A stretch of 64,000 nucleotides of DNA from Clarkia xantiana subsp. parviflora (taxonomy: Eukaryota; Streptophyta; Magnoliopsida; Myrtales; Onagraceae): NCBI GenBank assembly GCA_036873135.1, contig JAPTYO010000005.1, positions 19,970,166 to 20,034,165 on the forward strand. Direction: 5' to 3'. The notes below the pieces were generated by a model that was not told the origin of the DNA, ran no database searches, and worked only from the letters and a program-made list of their open reading frames with translations. The position numbers were made by a program, and so were the translations under genes. This document shows positions 1-13,772 of this stretch, one piece after another. Position 1 is the stretch's first letter, and each line of letters starts with the position of its first letter.

Positions 1-3000
1 CCGAGCAAAAAACATGAAAAGTTCAAATATTCGTAAAAAATCACAAAACATCAGCGGAACCAAGTTTTTGATGCCTTCTAACATGTTTTCCCAATATAAT
101 AGTCGAAACACATCCAAAGAATCGATCGATATGCAAGTTTTAGTAATCGCCCACCCGCCTTGCCAATGCACTGTCAAGGCATGGGAATATCCCACCGCAA
201 AGGCTGCTATGCATGGGAAAATCCCACAGCCAGAGATTCCAGGCGTGGGCAAGTAAGTGCTTGGCAAACGCACTCTCAGCGATACCAACTTGGAATCTCT
301 ACAAATTTTGTAGGGATATCACAAGTGGTACCAAGAGAAACTCCACCAAGTTTCACGCAATTATCTCTAGATTCTATTTTTCTCAATTTCCCGAGCTAAA
401 AACCCGAAAAGTTCAAACATTCTTAAAAAATCACTAAATCAGCGGAACCAAGTTTTTGATGCCTTTAACATGTTGTCACAACATAATAGTCGAAACACAT
501 CCAAAGAATCGATCGAAAAGCAAATTTTGGTAATTCCCCACCCGCCATGCCAAGGATTTGTCAAGTCATGGGAAAATACCACAGCTAAGGCTGCCAGGCA
601 TGGGAAAATCCCACAGCCATGGATGCCAGGTGTGGGCAAGTGCTTGGCAAACGCACTGCCGGCGCAACTATCTTGGAATCACTTAAAATTTTGTAGGGAC
701 ATCACTAGTGGTACCAAGAGATCCTCCACCAAGTTTCACGCAATTATCTCGAGATACTATTTTTCTCAATTTCCCGAGATAAAAACCCGAAAAGTTTAAA
801 TATTCGTAAAAAATCATCAAATCAGCGGAACCAAGTTTTTGATTCCTTCTAACATGTTTTTCCCAACATAATAGTCGAAACACATCCAATGAATCAATCG
901 AAATGCAAATTTTAGTAATCGCCCACCCGCCATGCCAAGGCACTGTCAAGGCATGGGAAAATCCCACAGCCATGCTAGACAAGCATGTGAAAATCCCACA
1001 ACAATGGATGCCAGGCGTGGGCAAGTAAGTGCTTGGTAAACGCACTCCTGGCGCAACCATCTTGGAATCGCTTCAAAATTTGTAGGGATATCGCTATAGG
1101 TACCAAGAGCACCTCCACCAAGTATCACGCAATTATCTCGAGATACTATTTTTCTCAATTTCACGAGCTAAAAACCCGAAAAGTTCGAATATTCGTAAAA
1201 TTCACCAAATCAGCGGAACCAAGTATTTGATTCCTTCTAACATGTTTTTCCAACATATTAGTCGAAACATATCCAAAGAATCGATCGAAATGCAACTTTT
1301 AGTAATCGCCCACCCGCCATTTCAAGGCACTGTCAAGGCATTGGAAAATCCCACAGCCAAGGCTACCTAGCATGGTAAAATCCCACAGCCATGGATGCCA
1401 GGCGTGGGCAAGTGCTTGACAAACGCATTCTCGGCGCAATAATCTCAGAATCACTTCAAATTTTGAAGGGATATTTCTAGTGGTACCAAGAGCACCTCCA
1501 CCAAGTTTCACGCAATTATGTCAAGATACTATTTTTCTCAATTTCCATAGCTAAAAACCCAAAAAGTTCAAATATTAGTAAGAAATCGCCAAATCAGCGA
1601 AACCAAGTTTTTGATGCCTTCTAACATGTTTTCACAACATAATAGTCGAAGCACATCCAAAGAATCGATCGAAACACAACTTTTAGTAATCGCTAACCCG
1701 CCATGCCAATGGACTGTTAAGGCATGTGAAAATCCCACAGCCAAGGCTGCTAGGCATGGGAAAATCCCACAATTATGACTGCCAGACGTGGGCAAGTGCT
1801 TGGCAAACACAATCCCGGAGCAACCGTCTCGGAATCGCTTTAAATTTTGTAGGGACATAACTAGTGGTACCAAGAGCACCTCGACCAAGTTTCACGCAAT
1901 TATCTCGAGATACTATTTTTCTCAATTTCTCGAGCTAAAAACCCGAAAAGTTCAAATATTCGTAAAAATTCACCAAATCAGTGGAACCAAGTTTTTGATC
2001 CTTCAAAAATGTTTTCCCAACATAATAGTCGAAACACATCCAAAGAATCGATCGAAATGCAATTTTTAGTAGTCATCCACCCGCCATGCCAAGGCATTGG
2101 AAAATCCAATAGCCAAGGTTACCAAACATGGGAAAATCCCACAGCCATGGATGCCAGGCGTGGGCAAGTGCTTGGCAAACGCACTCTCGGCGTGGGCAAG
2201 TGCTTGGCACACGCACTGGCATTGCAACCATCTTGGAATCACTTCAAATTTTATAGGCATATCGCTAGTGGAACCAAGAGCACCTCCATCAAGTTTCATG
2301 CAATTATGTCAAGATACTATTATTCTCAATTTCCCTAGCTAAAAACCCAAAATGTCGAAATATTCGTAAAAATCACCAAATTAGAAAAACCAAGGTTTTG
2401 ATACCTTCTAACATGTTTTTCAACATAATAGTCGAAACACATCTAAAGAATCGATCGAAACGCAACTTTTAGTAATCCCCTACATGCCATGCCAAGGCAC
2501 TGTCGAGGCATGGGAAAATCCCACAGCCAAGGATGCCAGGCATAGGAAAATTCCAAAGCCATGGATGCCTGGCGTAGGCAAGTACTTATCTAACGCACTC
2601 CCGGCGCAACCAACTTGGAATCGCTTCAAATTTTGTAGGGACAACACTAGTGGTAACAAGAGAACCTCCACCAAGTTTCACGCATATTGAGATTCTATTT
2701 TTCTCAATATCTCGAGCTAAAATCCCGATAAGTTCAAATATTCGTAAAAATTCACCAAATCAGCGGAACCAACTTTTTAATGCATTCTAACATGTTTTCT
2801 CAACATAATAGTTGAAACACATCCGAAAAATCGATCGAAATGCTACTTTTAGTATTTGCCCACCCGCCATGCCAAGGCTTTGTCAAGGCATGGGAAAATC
2901 CCACAGCCAAGGCTGCCAGGCATGGGAAAACCCCACAGCCATGGATGCCAGGCGTGGGTAAGTGCTTCGCAAACGAACTCCCGACGCTATCATCCTGGAA

Positions 3001-6000
3001 CCTCTTCAAATTTTGTAGGGACATAACTAGTGGTACCAAGAGCACCTCTACCAAGTTTCACGCAATTATCTCTAGATACTATTTTCCTCAATTTCCCGAG
3101 CAAAACACACGAAAAGTTCAAATATTCGTAAAAAATCACAAAAAATCAGCGGAACCATGTTTTTTATTCCTTCTAACATGTTTTCCTAATATAATAGTCG
3201 AAACACATCCAAAGAATCGATCGATATGCAACTTTTAGTAATCGCCCACCCGCCTTGCCAATGCACTGTCAAGGCATGGGAATATCCCACAGCAAAGGCT
3301 GCTAGGCATGGGAAAATCCCACAGCCATTCCAGCCAAGCATGTGAAAATCCCACATCCATGGATGCCAGACCTGGGCAAGTAAGTGCTTGGTAAAGGCAC
3401 TCCCGACGCAACCATGTTGGAATCGCTTCAAAATTTGTAGGAAAATCGCTAGAGGTACCAAGAGCACCTCCACCAAGTGTCACGCAATTATCTCGAAATA
3501 CTATTTTTCTCAATTTCCCGAGCTAAACACCCGGAAAGTTCAAATATTCGTAAAAATTCACCAAATCAGCAAGACCAAGTTTTTGATTCCTTCTAACATG
3601 TTTTCCCAACATATTAGTCGAAACACATCCAAAGAATCGATCGAAATGCAACTTTTAGTAATCGCCCACCCGCCATTTCAAGGCACTGTTAAGGCATTGG
3701 AAAATCCCACATCCAAGCCTACCTTGCAAGAGAAAATGCCACAGCCATGGATGCCAGGCGTGGGCAAGTGCTTGGCAAACGCATTCTCGGCGCAACAATC
3801 TCGGAATAATTTCAAATTTTGTAGGGATATTTCGAGTGGTACCAAGAGCACCTCCACCAAGTTTCACGCAATTATTTCAAGATACTATTTTTCTCAATTT
3901 CCATAGCTAAAAACCCAAAAAGTTCAAATATTAGTAAAAAATCGCCAAATCAGCGAAACCAAGTTTTTGATGCCTTCTAACATGTTTTCCCAACATAATA
4001 GTCTAAGCACATCCAAAGAATCGATCGAAATGCAACTTTTAGTAATCGCCCAGCCTTCATGCTAATGGACTGTCAAGGCATGGGAAAATCCCTCAGACAA
4101 AGCTGCCAGGCATGGGAAAATCCCTCAATCATGGATGCCAGACGTGGGCAAGTGCTTGGTAAACACAATCCCAGAGCAACCGTCTCGAAATCGCTTTAAA
4201 TTTTGTAGGGACATAACTAGCGGTATTAAGAGCACCTCCACCAAGTTTCACGCAATTATCTCGAGATACTATTTTTCTTAATTTCTCGAGCTAAAAACCC
4301 GATAAGTTCAAATATTCGTAAAAATTCACCAAATCAGCGGAACCAAGTTTTTGATTCCTTCAAAAATGTTTTCCCAACATAATAGTCAAAATACATCTAA
4401 AGAATCGATCGAAATGCAAATTTTAGTAGACGTCCACCCGCCATGCCAAGGCATTGGAAAATCCAATAGCCAAGGTTACAAAACATGGGAAAATCCCACA
4501 GCCATGGATGCCAGGCGTGGGCAAGTGCTTGACAAACTTACTCTCGGCGTGGGCAAGTGCTTGGCAAACGCACTTGCATTGCAACCATCTCGAAATCACT
4601 TCAAATTTTGTAGGCATATCGCTAGTGGTACCAAGAGCACCTCCACCAAGTTTCACGTAATTATGTCAAGATACTATTATTCTCAATTTCCCTAGCTAAA
4701 AACCCAAATTGTTCAAATTTTCGTAAAAATCACCAAATCAGCGAAACCAAGTTTTAATACCTTCTAACATGTTTCCCAACATAATAGTCGAAACACATTC
4801 AAAGAATCGATCGAAACGCAACTGTTAGTAATCGCCCACCCGCTATGCCAAGACACTGTTAAGGCATGGGAAAATCCTACAGCTAAGGATTCCAGACATA
4901 GGAAAATCCCAAAGCCATGGATGCCAGGCGTGGGCAAGTGCTTATTAAACGCACTCCCGGCGCAACCAAATCGGAATCGCTTCAAATTTCGTAGGGACAA
5001 CACTAGTGGTACCAATAGCACCTCCACCAAGTTTCACGCAATTATCTCGAGATTCTATTATTCTCAATTTCTCTAGCTAAAAACCTGAAAAGTTCAAATA
5101 TTCGTAAGAATTAACCAAATCAGCGGAACCAAGTTTTTGATGCTTTCAAAAATATTTTCCCAACATAAAAGTTGAAACACATCCGAAAAATCAATCGAAA
5201 TGCAACTTTTAGAAATCGCCCACCCGTCATGCCAAGGCACTTTCAAGGCATGGGAAAATCCCACAGCCAAGGCTGCCAGGCATGGGATAACCCTACAGCC
5301 AATGATGCCTGGCGTGGATAAGTGCTTGGCAAACGCACTCCCGGCGCAATCATCCTAGAACCTATTCAAATTTTGTAGGGACATCACTGTTGGTACCAAG
5401 AGCAACTCTACCAGGTTTCACGCAATTATCTCGAGATACTATTTTCCTCAATTTCTCGAGCTAAAGCCACGAAAAGTTCAAATATTCGTAAAAAATCATC
5501 AAATCAGCGGAACCAAGTTTTTGATGCCTTCTAAAATGTTTGCCCATTATAATTGTCGAAACACATCCAAAGAATCGATCGATATGCAAGTTTTAGTAAT
5601 CGTCCACCCGCCTTGCGAATGCACTGTCAATGCATGGGAAAATCCCACAGCCAAGGCTGCTATGCATGGGAAAATCCCTTAGCCATGGATACCAGGCGTG
5701 GGCAAGTGCTTGGCAAACGCACTCTCGGCGTGACCATCTCAGAATCGCTTATAATTTTGTAGGGATATCACAAGTGGTACCAAGAGCAACTACACCAAGT
5801 TTCACGAAATTATCTTGAGATACTATTTTTCTCAATTTCCGGAGCTAAAAACCCGTAAAGTTTTTTACCAAATCAGGAACCATGTTTTTTATTCCTTCTA
5901 ACATATTTTCCCAACATAATAGTCGAAACACATCCAAAGAATGGATCGAAATGCAACTTTTAGTAATCGCCCACTCGCCATTTCAAGGCACTGTCAAGGC

Positions 6001-9000
6001 ATTGGAAAATCCCACTGCCAAGGCTACCTAGCATGGGAAAATCCTACAGCCATGGATGCGAGGCGTGGGCAAGTGCTTGGCAAACGCACTCTCGATGCAA
6101 CAATCTCAGAATCACTTCAAATTTTGTAGGGATATTGCTAGTGGTACCAAGAGCACCTCCACCAAGTTTCACGCAATTATGTCAAGATACTATTTTTCTC
6201 AATTTCCATAGCTAAAAACCCAAAAAGTTCAAATATTCGCAAAAAATCAGGAAATTAGCGAAACCAAGTTTTTGATGCCTTCGAACATTTTCCCAACATA
6301 ATAGTCGAAACACATCCAAAGAATCGATCGAAACACAACTTTTAGTAATCGCCCACTCGCCATGCCAAGGCACTATCAAGGCATGGGAATATCCCACAAC
6401 CAAGGCAACCAGGCATGGGAAAATCCCACAGCTATGGATACCATGTGTGGGCAAGTGCTTGGCAAACACACTGCAGACGCAACTATCTTGGAATCACTTA
6501 AAATTTTGTGGGGACATCACTAGTGGTACCGAGAGGACCTCCACAAAGTTTCACACAATTATCTCGAGATACTATTTTTCTCAATTTCCCGAGCTAAAAA
6601 CTCGAAAAATTTCAAATATTCGTAAAAATTCACCAAATCAGCGGAACCAAGTTTTTGTTTCCTTCAAAAATGTTTTCCCAACATAATAGTCGAAACACAT
6701 CTAAAGAATCGATGGAAATGCAATTTTTAGTAGACGTCCACCCGCCATGCCAAGGCATTGGAAAATCTAATAGCCAAGGTTACAAAACATGGGAAAATCC
6801 CACAGCCATGGATGCCAGGCGTGGGCAAGTGCTTGACAAACTCACTCTCGGCGTGGGCAAGTGCTTGGCAAACGCACTTGCATTGCAACCATCTCGAAAT
6901 CACTTCAAATTTTGTAGGCATATCGCTAGTGGTACCAAGAGCACCTCCACCAAGTTTCACGTAATTATGTCAAGATACTATTATTCTCAATTTCCCTAGC
7001 TAAAAACCCAAATTGTTCAAATTTTCGTAAAAATCACCAAATCAGCGAAACCAAGTTTTAATACCTTCTAACATGTTTCCCAACATAATAGTCGAAACAC
7101 GTTCAAAGAATCGATCGAAACGCAACTTTTAGTAATTGCCCACCCGCTATGCCAAGGCACTGTCAAGGCATGGGAAAATCCCACAGCCAAGGATGCCAGG
7201 CATAGGAAAATCACAAAGCCATGGATGCCAGGCGTGGGCAAGTGATTATCAAACGCACTCCCGGCGCAACCAACTCGGAATCGCTTCAAATTTTGTAGGG
7301 ACAACACTAGTGGTACCAATAGCACCTCAACCTAGTTTCACGCAATTATCTCGAGATTCTATTATTCTCAATTTCTCGAGCTAAAAACCCGAAAAGTTCA
7401 AATATTCGTAAGAATTCACCAAATCAGCGGAACCAAGTTTTTGATGTCTTCTAACATGTTTTCCCAATATAAAAGTCGAAACACATCCAAAGAATCGATC
7501 GATATGCAAGTTTTAGTAATCGAACACCCGCCTTGCCAATGCACTGTCAAGGCATGGGAAAATCACACAGCCAAGGCTGCTAGGCATGGGAAAATCCCAT
7601 AGCCATGGATGCTAGGCAAGGGAAATGCTTGGCAAACGCACTCTTGGCGTAACCATCTCGGAATCACTTATAATTTTGTAGGGATATCACAAGTGGTACG
7701 AAGAGCAACTCCACCAAGTTTCACGCAATTATCTTGAGATACTATTTTTATCAATTTCCCGAGCAAAAAACCCGAAAAGTTCAAATATTCGTAAAAAATC
7801 ACTAAATCAGCGGAACCAAGTTGTTGATGCCTTCTAACATGTTTTCACAACATAATAGTCGAAACACATCCAAAGAATCGATCGAAACGCAACTTTTGGT
7901 AATTGCCCAACCGCCATGACAAGGAACTGTCAAGTCATGGGAAAATCCCACAACTATGGATGCTAGGTGTGGGCAAGTGCTTGGCAAACGCACTGCCGAC
8001 GCATCTTTCTTGGAATCACTTAAAATTTTGTAGGGACATCACTAGTGGTACCAAGAGGTCCTCCACCAAGTTTCACGCAATTATCTCGAGATACTATTTT
8101 TCTCAATTTCCCGAGCTAAAAACCCGAATAGTTTAAATATTCGTCAAAAATCATCAAATAAGCGGAACCAAGTTTTTGATTCCTTCTAACATGTTTTCCC
8201 AACATAATAGTCGAAACACATCCAAAGAATCGATCGAAATGCAAATTCTAGCAACCATCCACCAAGTGTCACGCAATTATGTCAAGATACTATTTTTCTC
8301 AATTTCCCTAGCTAAAAACCCAAAAAGTTCAATTTTCGTAAAAAATAGACAAATCAACGAAACCAAGTTTTTGATGCCTTCTAACATGTTTTCCCAACAT
8401 AATAGTCGAATCACATCCAAAGATTCGATCGAAATACAACTTTTAGTAATCGCCCACCCGACATGCCAAGGGACTGTCAAGGCATTGGAAAATCCCACAG
8501 CCAAGGCTGCCAGGCATGGGAAAATCCCACAGCCATGGATGCTAGGCGTGGGCAAGTGCTTGGCAAACGCAATCCCGGAGCAACCGTCTCGGATTCGCTT
8601 CAAATTTGGTAGGGACATCACTAGTGGTACCAAGAGCACCTCCACCAAGTTTCACGCAATTATTTCGAGATACTATTTTTCTCAAATTCCCGAGCTAAAA
8701 ACCCGGAAAGTTCAAATATTTGTAAAAAATCACCAAATCAGCGAAACCTAGTTTTTGATACCTTCTAACATGTTTTCCCAACATAATAGTTGAAACACAT
8801 CCAAAGAATCGATCGAAACCCAACTTTTAATAATTGCTCATCCACCATGCCAAGGCACTTACAAGGCATGGGAAAATCCCACAGCCAAGGATGTCAGGCA
8901 TAGGAAAATCCCAAAGCCATGGATGCCAGGCGTGGGCAAGTGCTTGGTAAACGCACTCCCGGCGCAACCATCTCGGAATTGCTTCAAATTTTGTAGGGAC

Positions 9001-9654
9001 ATCACTATTGGTACAAAGAGCACCTCCACCAAGCTTCACGCAATTATCTCGAGATACTATGTTTCTCAATTTCTCGAGCTAAAAACCCGTAAAGTTCAAA
9101 TATTCGTAAAAATTCACCAAATCAGCGGAACCAAGTTTTTGATTCCTTTTAACATGATTTCCCAACATAATAGTCGAAACAAATCCAAAGAATCGATCAA
9201 AATGAAACTTTTTGTAATCGCCCACCCGCCATGCCAAGGCATTGGAAAATCCCACAGCCAAGGCTACCAGGCATGGGAAAATCCCACAGCCATGGATGCC
9301 AGGCGTTGGCAAGTGCTTTTCAAACACACTCCCGGCGCAACCATCTCAGAATCACTTTAAATTTTGTAGGGATATCGCTAGTGGTACCAAGAACACCTCC
9401 ACCAAGTATCACACAATTATGTCAAGATACTATTTTTCTCAATTCCCCTCGTTAAAAACCCAAAAAGTTCAATTTTCGTAAAAAATCGACAAATCAGCGA
9501 AACTGAGTTTTTGATGCCTTCTAACATATTTTCCCAATATAATAGTCGAAGCACATCCAAAGAATCGATCGAAACACAAATCTTTGTAATCGCCAACCCG
9601 CAATGCCAAGGGACTGTCAAGGCATGGGAAAATCTCACAGCCAAGGCTGCCAGG
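1..9654. repeat. satellite array, ~385-bp monomer (left block 1)
   Basis: About 25 head-to-tail monomers. Successive copies of the landmark CAAGTTTTTGAT begin at 61, 449, 831, 1220, 1604, 1988 and 2391, giving spacings of 382-403 bp. Each monomer contains, in order, two copies of a GCATGGGAAAATCCCACAGC-like motif about 35 bp apart, a GGGCAAGTGCTTGGCAAACG-like stretch, TAGGGACATCACTAGTGG, a 12-bp palindrome TATCTCGAGATA and GAATCGATCGAAA. A higher-order pattern overlies this: the block around 4351-5030 recurs 2304 bp later at 6655-7325 (six monomers), with an earlier relative at 2009. Reading frames inside the array arise from monomer composition and are not genes. Confidence 0.93.
2158..2219. 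repeat. 32-bp tandem duplication marking one satellite monomer type
   Basis: The stretch GCGTGGGCAAGTGCTTGGC...CTCTCG is doubled within one monomer. The same doubled form returns at 4515-4578 and 6819-6882, the homologous places of the neighbouring higher-order repeats, so it tags one monomer type within a ~2.3-kb unit. Confidence 0.8.
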
Positions 9655-10278
9655 TGATGGGTTTCGATATAGCCGTTAGGCCCATTAACAACGAGTAAAC
9701 GGTGAGTAGGCCCACTGGGCTCCAAAAGAGGCCTAAAGGACCAATATGAGGGATCCCGACAAGGTCGGTCCCGATATATGAGCTGGACGCTCCCGATGGA
9801 ATGCCTTTGAGTAGGCCCCGATGTTGAATCCCTGAGGATGTTGGCCCTGTCCCGATGACGAGGGGCCCCGAGCGGTGACCAAAGGAGATAACTCTGGAGT
9901 CCCCGATATCCGTCGGGACTTGCCACCAGAGGATGAGGCCGAGAAACACGCCCACTATCAGCGTAGTGGGGAAGTGGCCTGAAAAGACGGAACGTGGGCA
10001 AGTGGCCGAGATAAATGGAACGTGGGCTAACTGCCCCTGGCAGTTATCTCAATAGGTAACTGGGGTAACTCCTCCCCTATATAAAGGAAGGAATTACTTC
10101 AGAATGGACACTGACACTCATACTCTCAAACATACTTGCCTACATCGAGATACTCATTTAAGCATCAGAGAGGGATTCTGGTTCACTGCCCGGTCTATCC
10201 CTTTTTGCAGGATTACTTGGAGCAAAGGAGTTCAAACTTCCGTCAAGAACGTGCCGGAGTTCCAATCGTGATCCAACA
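9655..10278 (+). mobile_element. solo LTR of the Tat-1 family (copy A)
   Basis: A 624-bp sequence begins TGATGGGTTT and ends CCAACA, and is flanked on both sides by the 5-bp duplication ccagg (9650-9654 and 10279-10283) inside a satellite monomer. It is nearly the same as the 5' LTR of the gypsy element at 22512-23136. No internal retroelement sequence is attached, so this is a solo LTR left by LTR-LTR recombination. Orientation is taken from the element at 22512. Confidence 0.92.
10078..10086 (+). promoter_or_regulatory. TATA box in Tat-1 LTR copy A
   Basis: TATATAAAG lies about 200 bp before the LTR end, at the usual place for the U3/R promoter of a plant LTR. The same box is at 18956-18964 and 22935-22943 in the other two copies. 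Confidence 0.6.
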
Positions 10279-12939
10279 CCAGGCATGGGAAAATCAAACA
10301 ACCATGGATGCCAGGCGTGGGCAAGTGCTTGGCAAACGCAATCCCGGAGCAACCGTCTCGGATTCGCTTCAAATTTGGTAGGGACATCACTAGTGGTACC
10401 AAGAGAACCTCCACCAAGTTTCACGCAATTATCTCGAGATACTATTTTTCTCAATTTCCCGAGCTAATAACCCGAAAAGTTCAAATATTCGTAAAAATTC
10501 ACCAAATCAGCAGAACAAAGTTTTTGTTGCCTCCTAACATGTTGTCACAACATAATAGTCGAAACAAATCCAAAGAATCAATCGAAATGCAACTTTTATT
10601 AATCGCCCACCCGCCATGCCAATGCACTGTCAAGGCATGGGAAAATCCCACAGCCAAGGCATCCAGGCATGTGAAAATCCCACTGCCATGTATGCAAGGC
10701 GTGGGCAAGTGCTTAGTAAACGCACTCCCGACGCAACCATCTCGGAATCGCTTTAAAATTTGAAGGGATATCGCTAGAGGTACCAAGAGCACCTCCAACA
10801 AGTGTCACACAATTATCTCGAGATACTATTTTTCTCAATTCACGAGCTAAAAACACGGAAAGTTCAAATATTCATGACAATTCACCAAATCAGCGGAACC
10901 AAGTTTTTGATTCTTCTAACACGTTTTCCAACTTAATAGTCGAATCACATCCAAAGAATCGATGGAAATGCAACTTTTAGTAATCGCCCACCCGCCATGC
11001 AAAGGAACTGTTAATGCATGGGAAAATCCCACAGCCAAGACTACCTAGCATTGGAAAATCCCGGAGCAACCGACTCTAATTCGCTTCAAATTTGCTAGGG
11101 ACATAACTAGTGGTACCAAGAGCACCACCACCAATTTTCACGCAATTATCTCGAGATACTATTTTTCTTCAATTTCCCGAGCTAAAATCCCAAAAAGTTC
11201 AAATATTCGTAAAAATTCACCAAATCAGCGGAACAAAGTTTTTGATACCTTCTAACATGTTTTCACAACATAATAGTCGAAACAAATCCAAAGAATCGAT
11301 CGAAATGAAACTTTTAGTAATCGCCCACCCGCCATGCCAATGCACTGTCAAGGCATGGGAAAATCCCACAGCCAAGGCAGCCAGGCATGTGAAAATCCCA
11401 CAGCCATGGATGCAAGGCGTGGGCAAGTGCTTGGCGAAAGCACTCCCAGCGCAACTATCTCGGAATCGCTTTAAAATTTGTAGGGATATCGCTAGTGGTA
11501 CCAAGAGCACCTCCACCAAGTGTTATACAATTATCTCAAGATACTATTTTACCCAATTTCCCGAGCTAAAAACCCGGAAAATTCAAATATTCGTAACAAT
11601 TCACCAAATCAGCGGAACCAAGTTTTTGATTCCTTTTAACATATTTTCCCAACTTAACAGTCGAAACACATCCAAAGAATCTATCGAAATGAAACCTTTA
11701 GTAATCGCCGACCAGCCATGCCAAGGTACTGTTAAGGCATGGGAAAATCCCACAGCCAAGGCTACCTAGCATTGAAATATCGCACAGCCATGGATGCCAG
11801 GCGTGGGCAAGTGCTTGGCAAACGTACTCACGGCGCAACAATCTCGGAATCACTTCAAATTTTGTAGGGATATTGCTAGTGGTACCAAGAGCACCTTGAC
11901 CAAGTTTCAAACAATTATGTCAAGATACTAATTTTCTCAATTTCCATAGCTAAAAACCCAAAAATTTCAAATATTCGTAAAAAATCATCAAATCAGCGAA
12001 ACCAAGTTTTTGATGCCTTCTAACATGATTTCCCAACATAATAGTCGAGACACATCCAAAGAACCGATCGAAACACAACTTTTAGTAATCGCCCACCCGC
12101 CATGCCAAGGCACTGTCAAGGCATGGGAATATCCCACAGCCAAGGCTGCCAGGCATGGGGAAATCCAACTGCCATGGATGCCAGGCGTGGGCAAGTACTT
12201 GGCAAACACACTCCCGGCGCAACCATCTCGGAATCGCTTCAAATTTTGTAGGGACATCACTATTGGTACCAAGAGCACCTCCACCATTTATAACGCAATT
12301 ATCTCGAGATAGTATTTTTCTACATTTCCCGAGCTAAAAATCCGAAAAGTTCAAATATTCGTAAAAATTCACCAAATCAGCAGAACAAAATTTTTTATTT
12401 CTTCTAACATGTTATCCCAACATAATAGTCGAAACACATCCAAAGAATCGACCAAAATGCAACTTTTAGTAGTCGCCCACCCGCCAAGCCAAGGCATTGG
12501 AAAATCCCATAGCCAAGGCTACCAGGCATGGGAAAATCCCCTAGCCATGGATGCCATGCGTGGGCAAGTGCTTGGCAAACACACTCCCGGCGCAACATCT
12601 TGGAATAACTTTAAATTTTGTTGGGATATCGTTAGTGGTACCAAGAGCACCTCCACCAAGTATCACGCAATTATGTCAAGATACTATTTTTCTCAATTTC
12701 CCTAGCTAAAAACCCAAAAGTACAATTTTCGTAAAAAATAGACAAATCAACGAAACCAAGTTTTTGATGCCTTCTAACATGTTTTCCCAACATAATAGTC
12801 GAAGCACATCCAAAGATTCGATCGAAATACAACTTTTAGTAATCGCCCACCTGACATGCCAAGGGATTGTCAAGGCATGGTAAAATCCCACATCCAAGGA
12901 TGCCAGGCATGGGAAAATCCCACAACCATGGATGCTAAG
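10279..12939. repeat. satellite array (left block 2)
   Basis: About seven monomers of the ~385-bp satellite continue directly after the solo LTR. One monomer near 11041-11060 is shortened: the sequence jumps from GCATTGGAAAATCCC to GGAGCAACCG. The block around 11988-12312 has no counterpart in the following repeat of this segment and accounts for the one-monomer length difference between repeats. Confidence 0.92.
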
Positions 12940-13754
12940 TGATGGATATGTGTCCAATTCGAGTACGTATCTATATTTCGGCCCTCGTAAACACGTCAAA
13001 ATTACATCACGACTTCAAAAACGTCTTCCAAGGGTCAAAACGGTCCGGAAGCGCGTTATGCGCGTCCGGACCGGACCTCCGGATTGCACGGCAAGCCGTT
13101 CCTCGCCGAATTGCCCAAATTCGACGAGGTCCGGATTGCATTACGGGTATTGCGCGATTACCGTTTACGCGATTACCGTTACGTGTAGAGAAGTCAAGTT
13201 CGCGCATTGCCAATATTGATGACGGTTACCGCTTGCTTTTGAACCGTCATCAAACCGCTTTAAAACCGGGTCCGGTCCCAAGGAAGCCTATAAATAGGAG
13301 GCCTTGGCCACCCATTTTCACACATCCTCTCATTTGCCCAACTTTGGTATTTTGATCTCTGACTTCTCTCTAGAAATACTTTCTCTCTCTAAGATTACCT
13401 TTTTAGCCCTATAGTGACTTAGGCATCGGAGAGGGCTCCACTAGCACAACCCCCCCCCTCTCCGTGCTAGCACTGGCCCTTCGTGCAGGAACCGGCGCCC
13501 CGGACTTGTGCACAGACCACCGTTTCCCGAGACTCAGACGCCTCCTGAGACACAACCGCCTTTCGAGACTCAGACGCCTCCTGAGACACAACCGCCTTTC
13601 GAGACACAGACCTTTCCGAGACTCAGCGTTAAAACCGAACACTCGTCACCGATCAGGGCGAAAACCTCTTTTAGACGAAGGGTGACTGCCCAAAAACCCG
13701 CTCAACCACTCAGACAGACGCGTCCACACGACTCAGTTCATCCAGGACGCAACA
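12940..13754 (+). repeat. 5' LTR of NA-1
   Basis: The 815-bp LTR has TG...CA ends and a TATAAATA box at 13289-13296. A 36/37-bp unit (GAGACTCAGACGCCTCCTGA...) is repeated about 2.5 times between 13530 and 13625. Confidence 0.9.
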
Positions 13755-13772
13755 TTGGCGCCGTCAGTTCAA
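13755..13772 (+). other. primer-binding site of NA-1
   Basis: TTGGCGCCGTC directly follows the LTR, as in other plant gypsy elements. The core matches the 3' end of a tRNA ending in GGCGCCA; the exact tRNA was not determined. Confidence 0.6.

Noticed and set aside
9635..9955. 106-codon minus-strand frame present in all three Tat-1 LTRs
   Set aside because: Its conservation is explained by recent duplication of nearly identical LTRs; it has no family resemblance and ends in satellite.
9417..10001. 194-codon minus-strand frame, with relatives at 18358-18879 and 22274-22582
   Set aside because: It spans the satellite/LTR border. It recurs only because the LTR-satellite segment is duplicated.
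13530..13625. Repeated MHRPPFPETQTPPETQ-like frame in the NA-1 LTR as a proline-rich protein
   Set aside because: It comes from a 36/37-bp LTR repeat, changes frame between copies and has no start context of its own.
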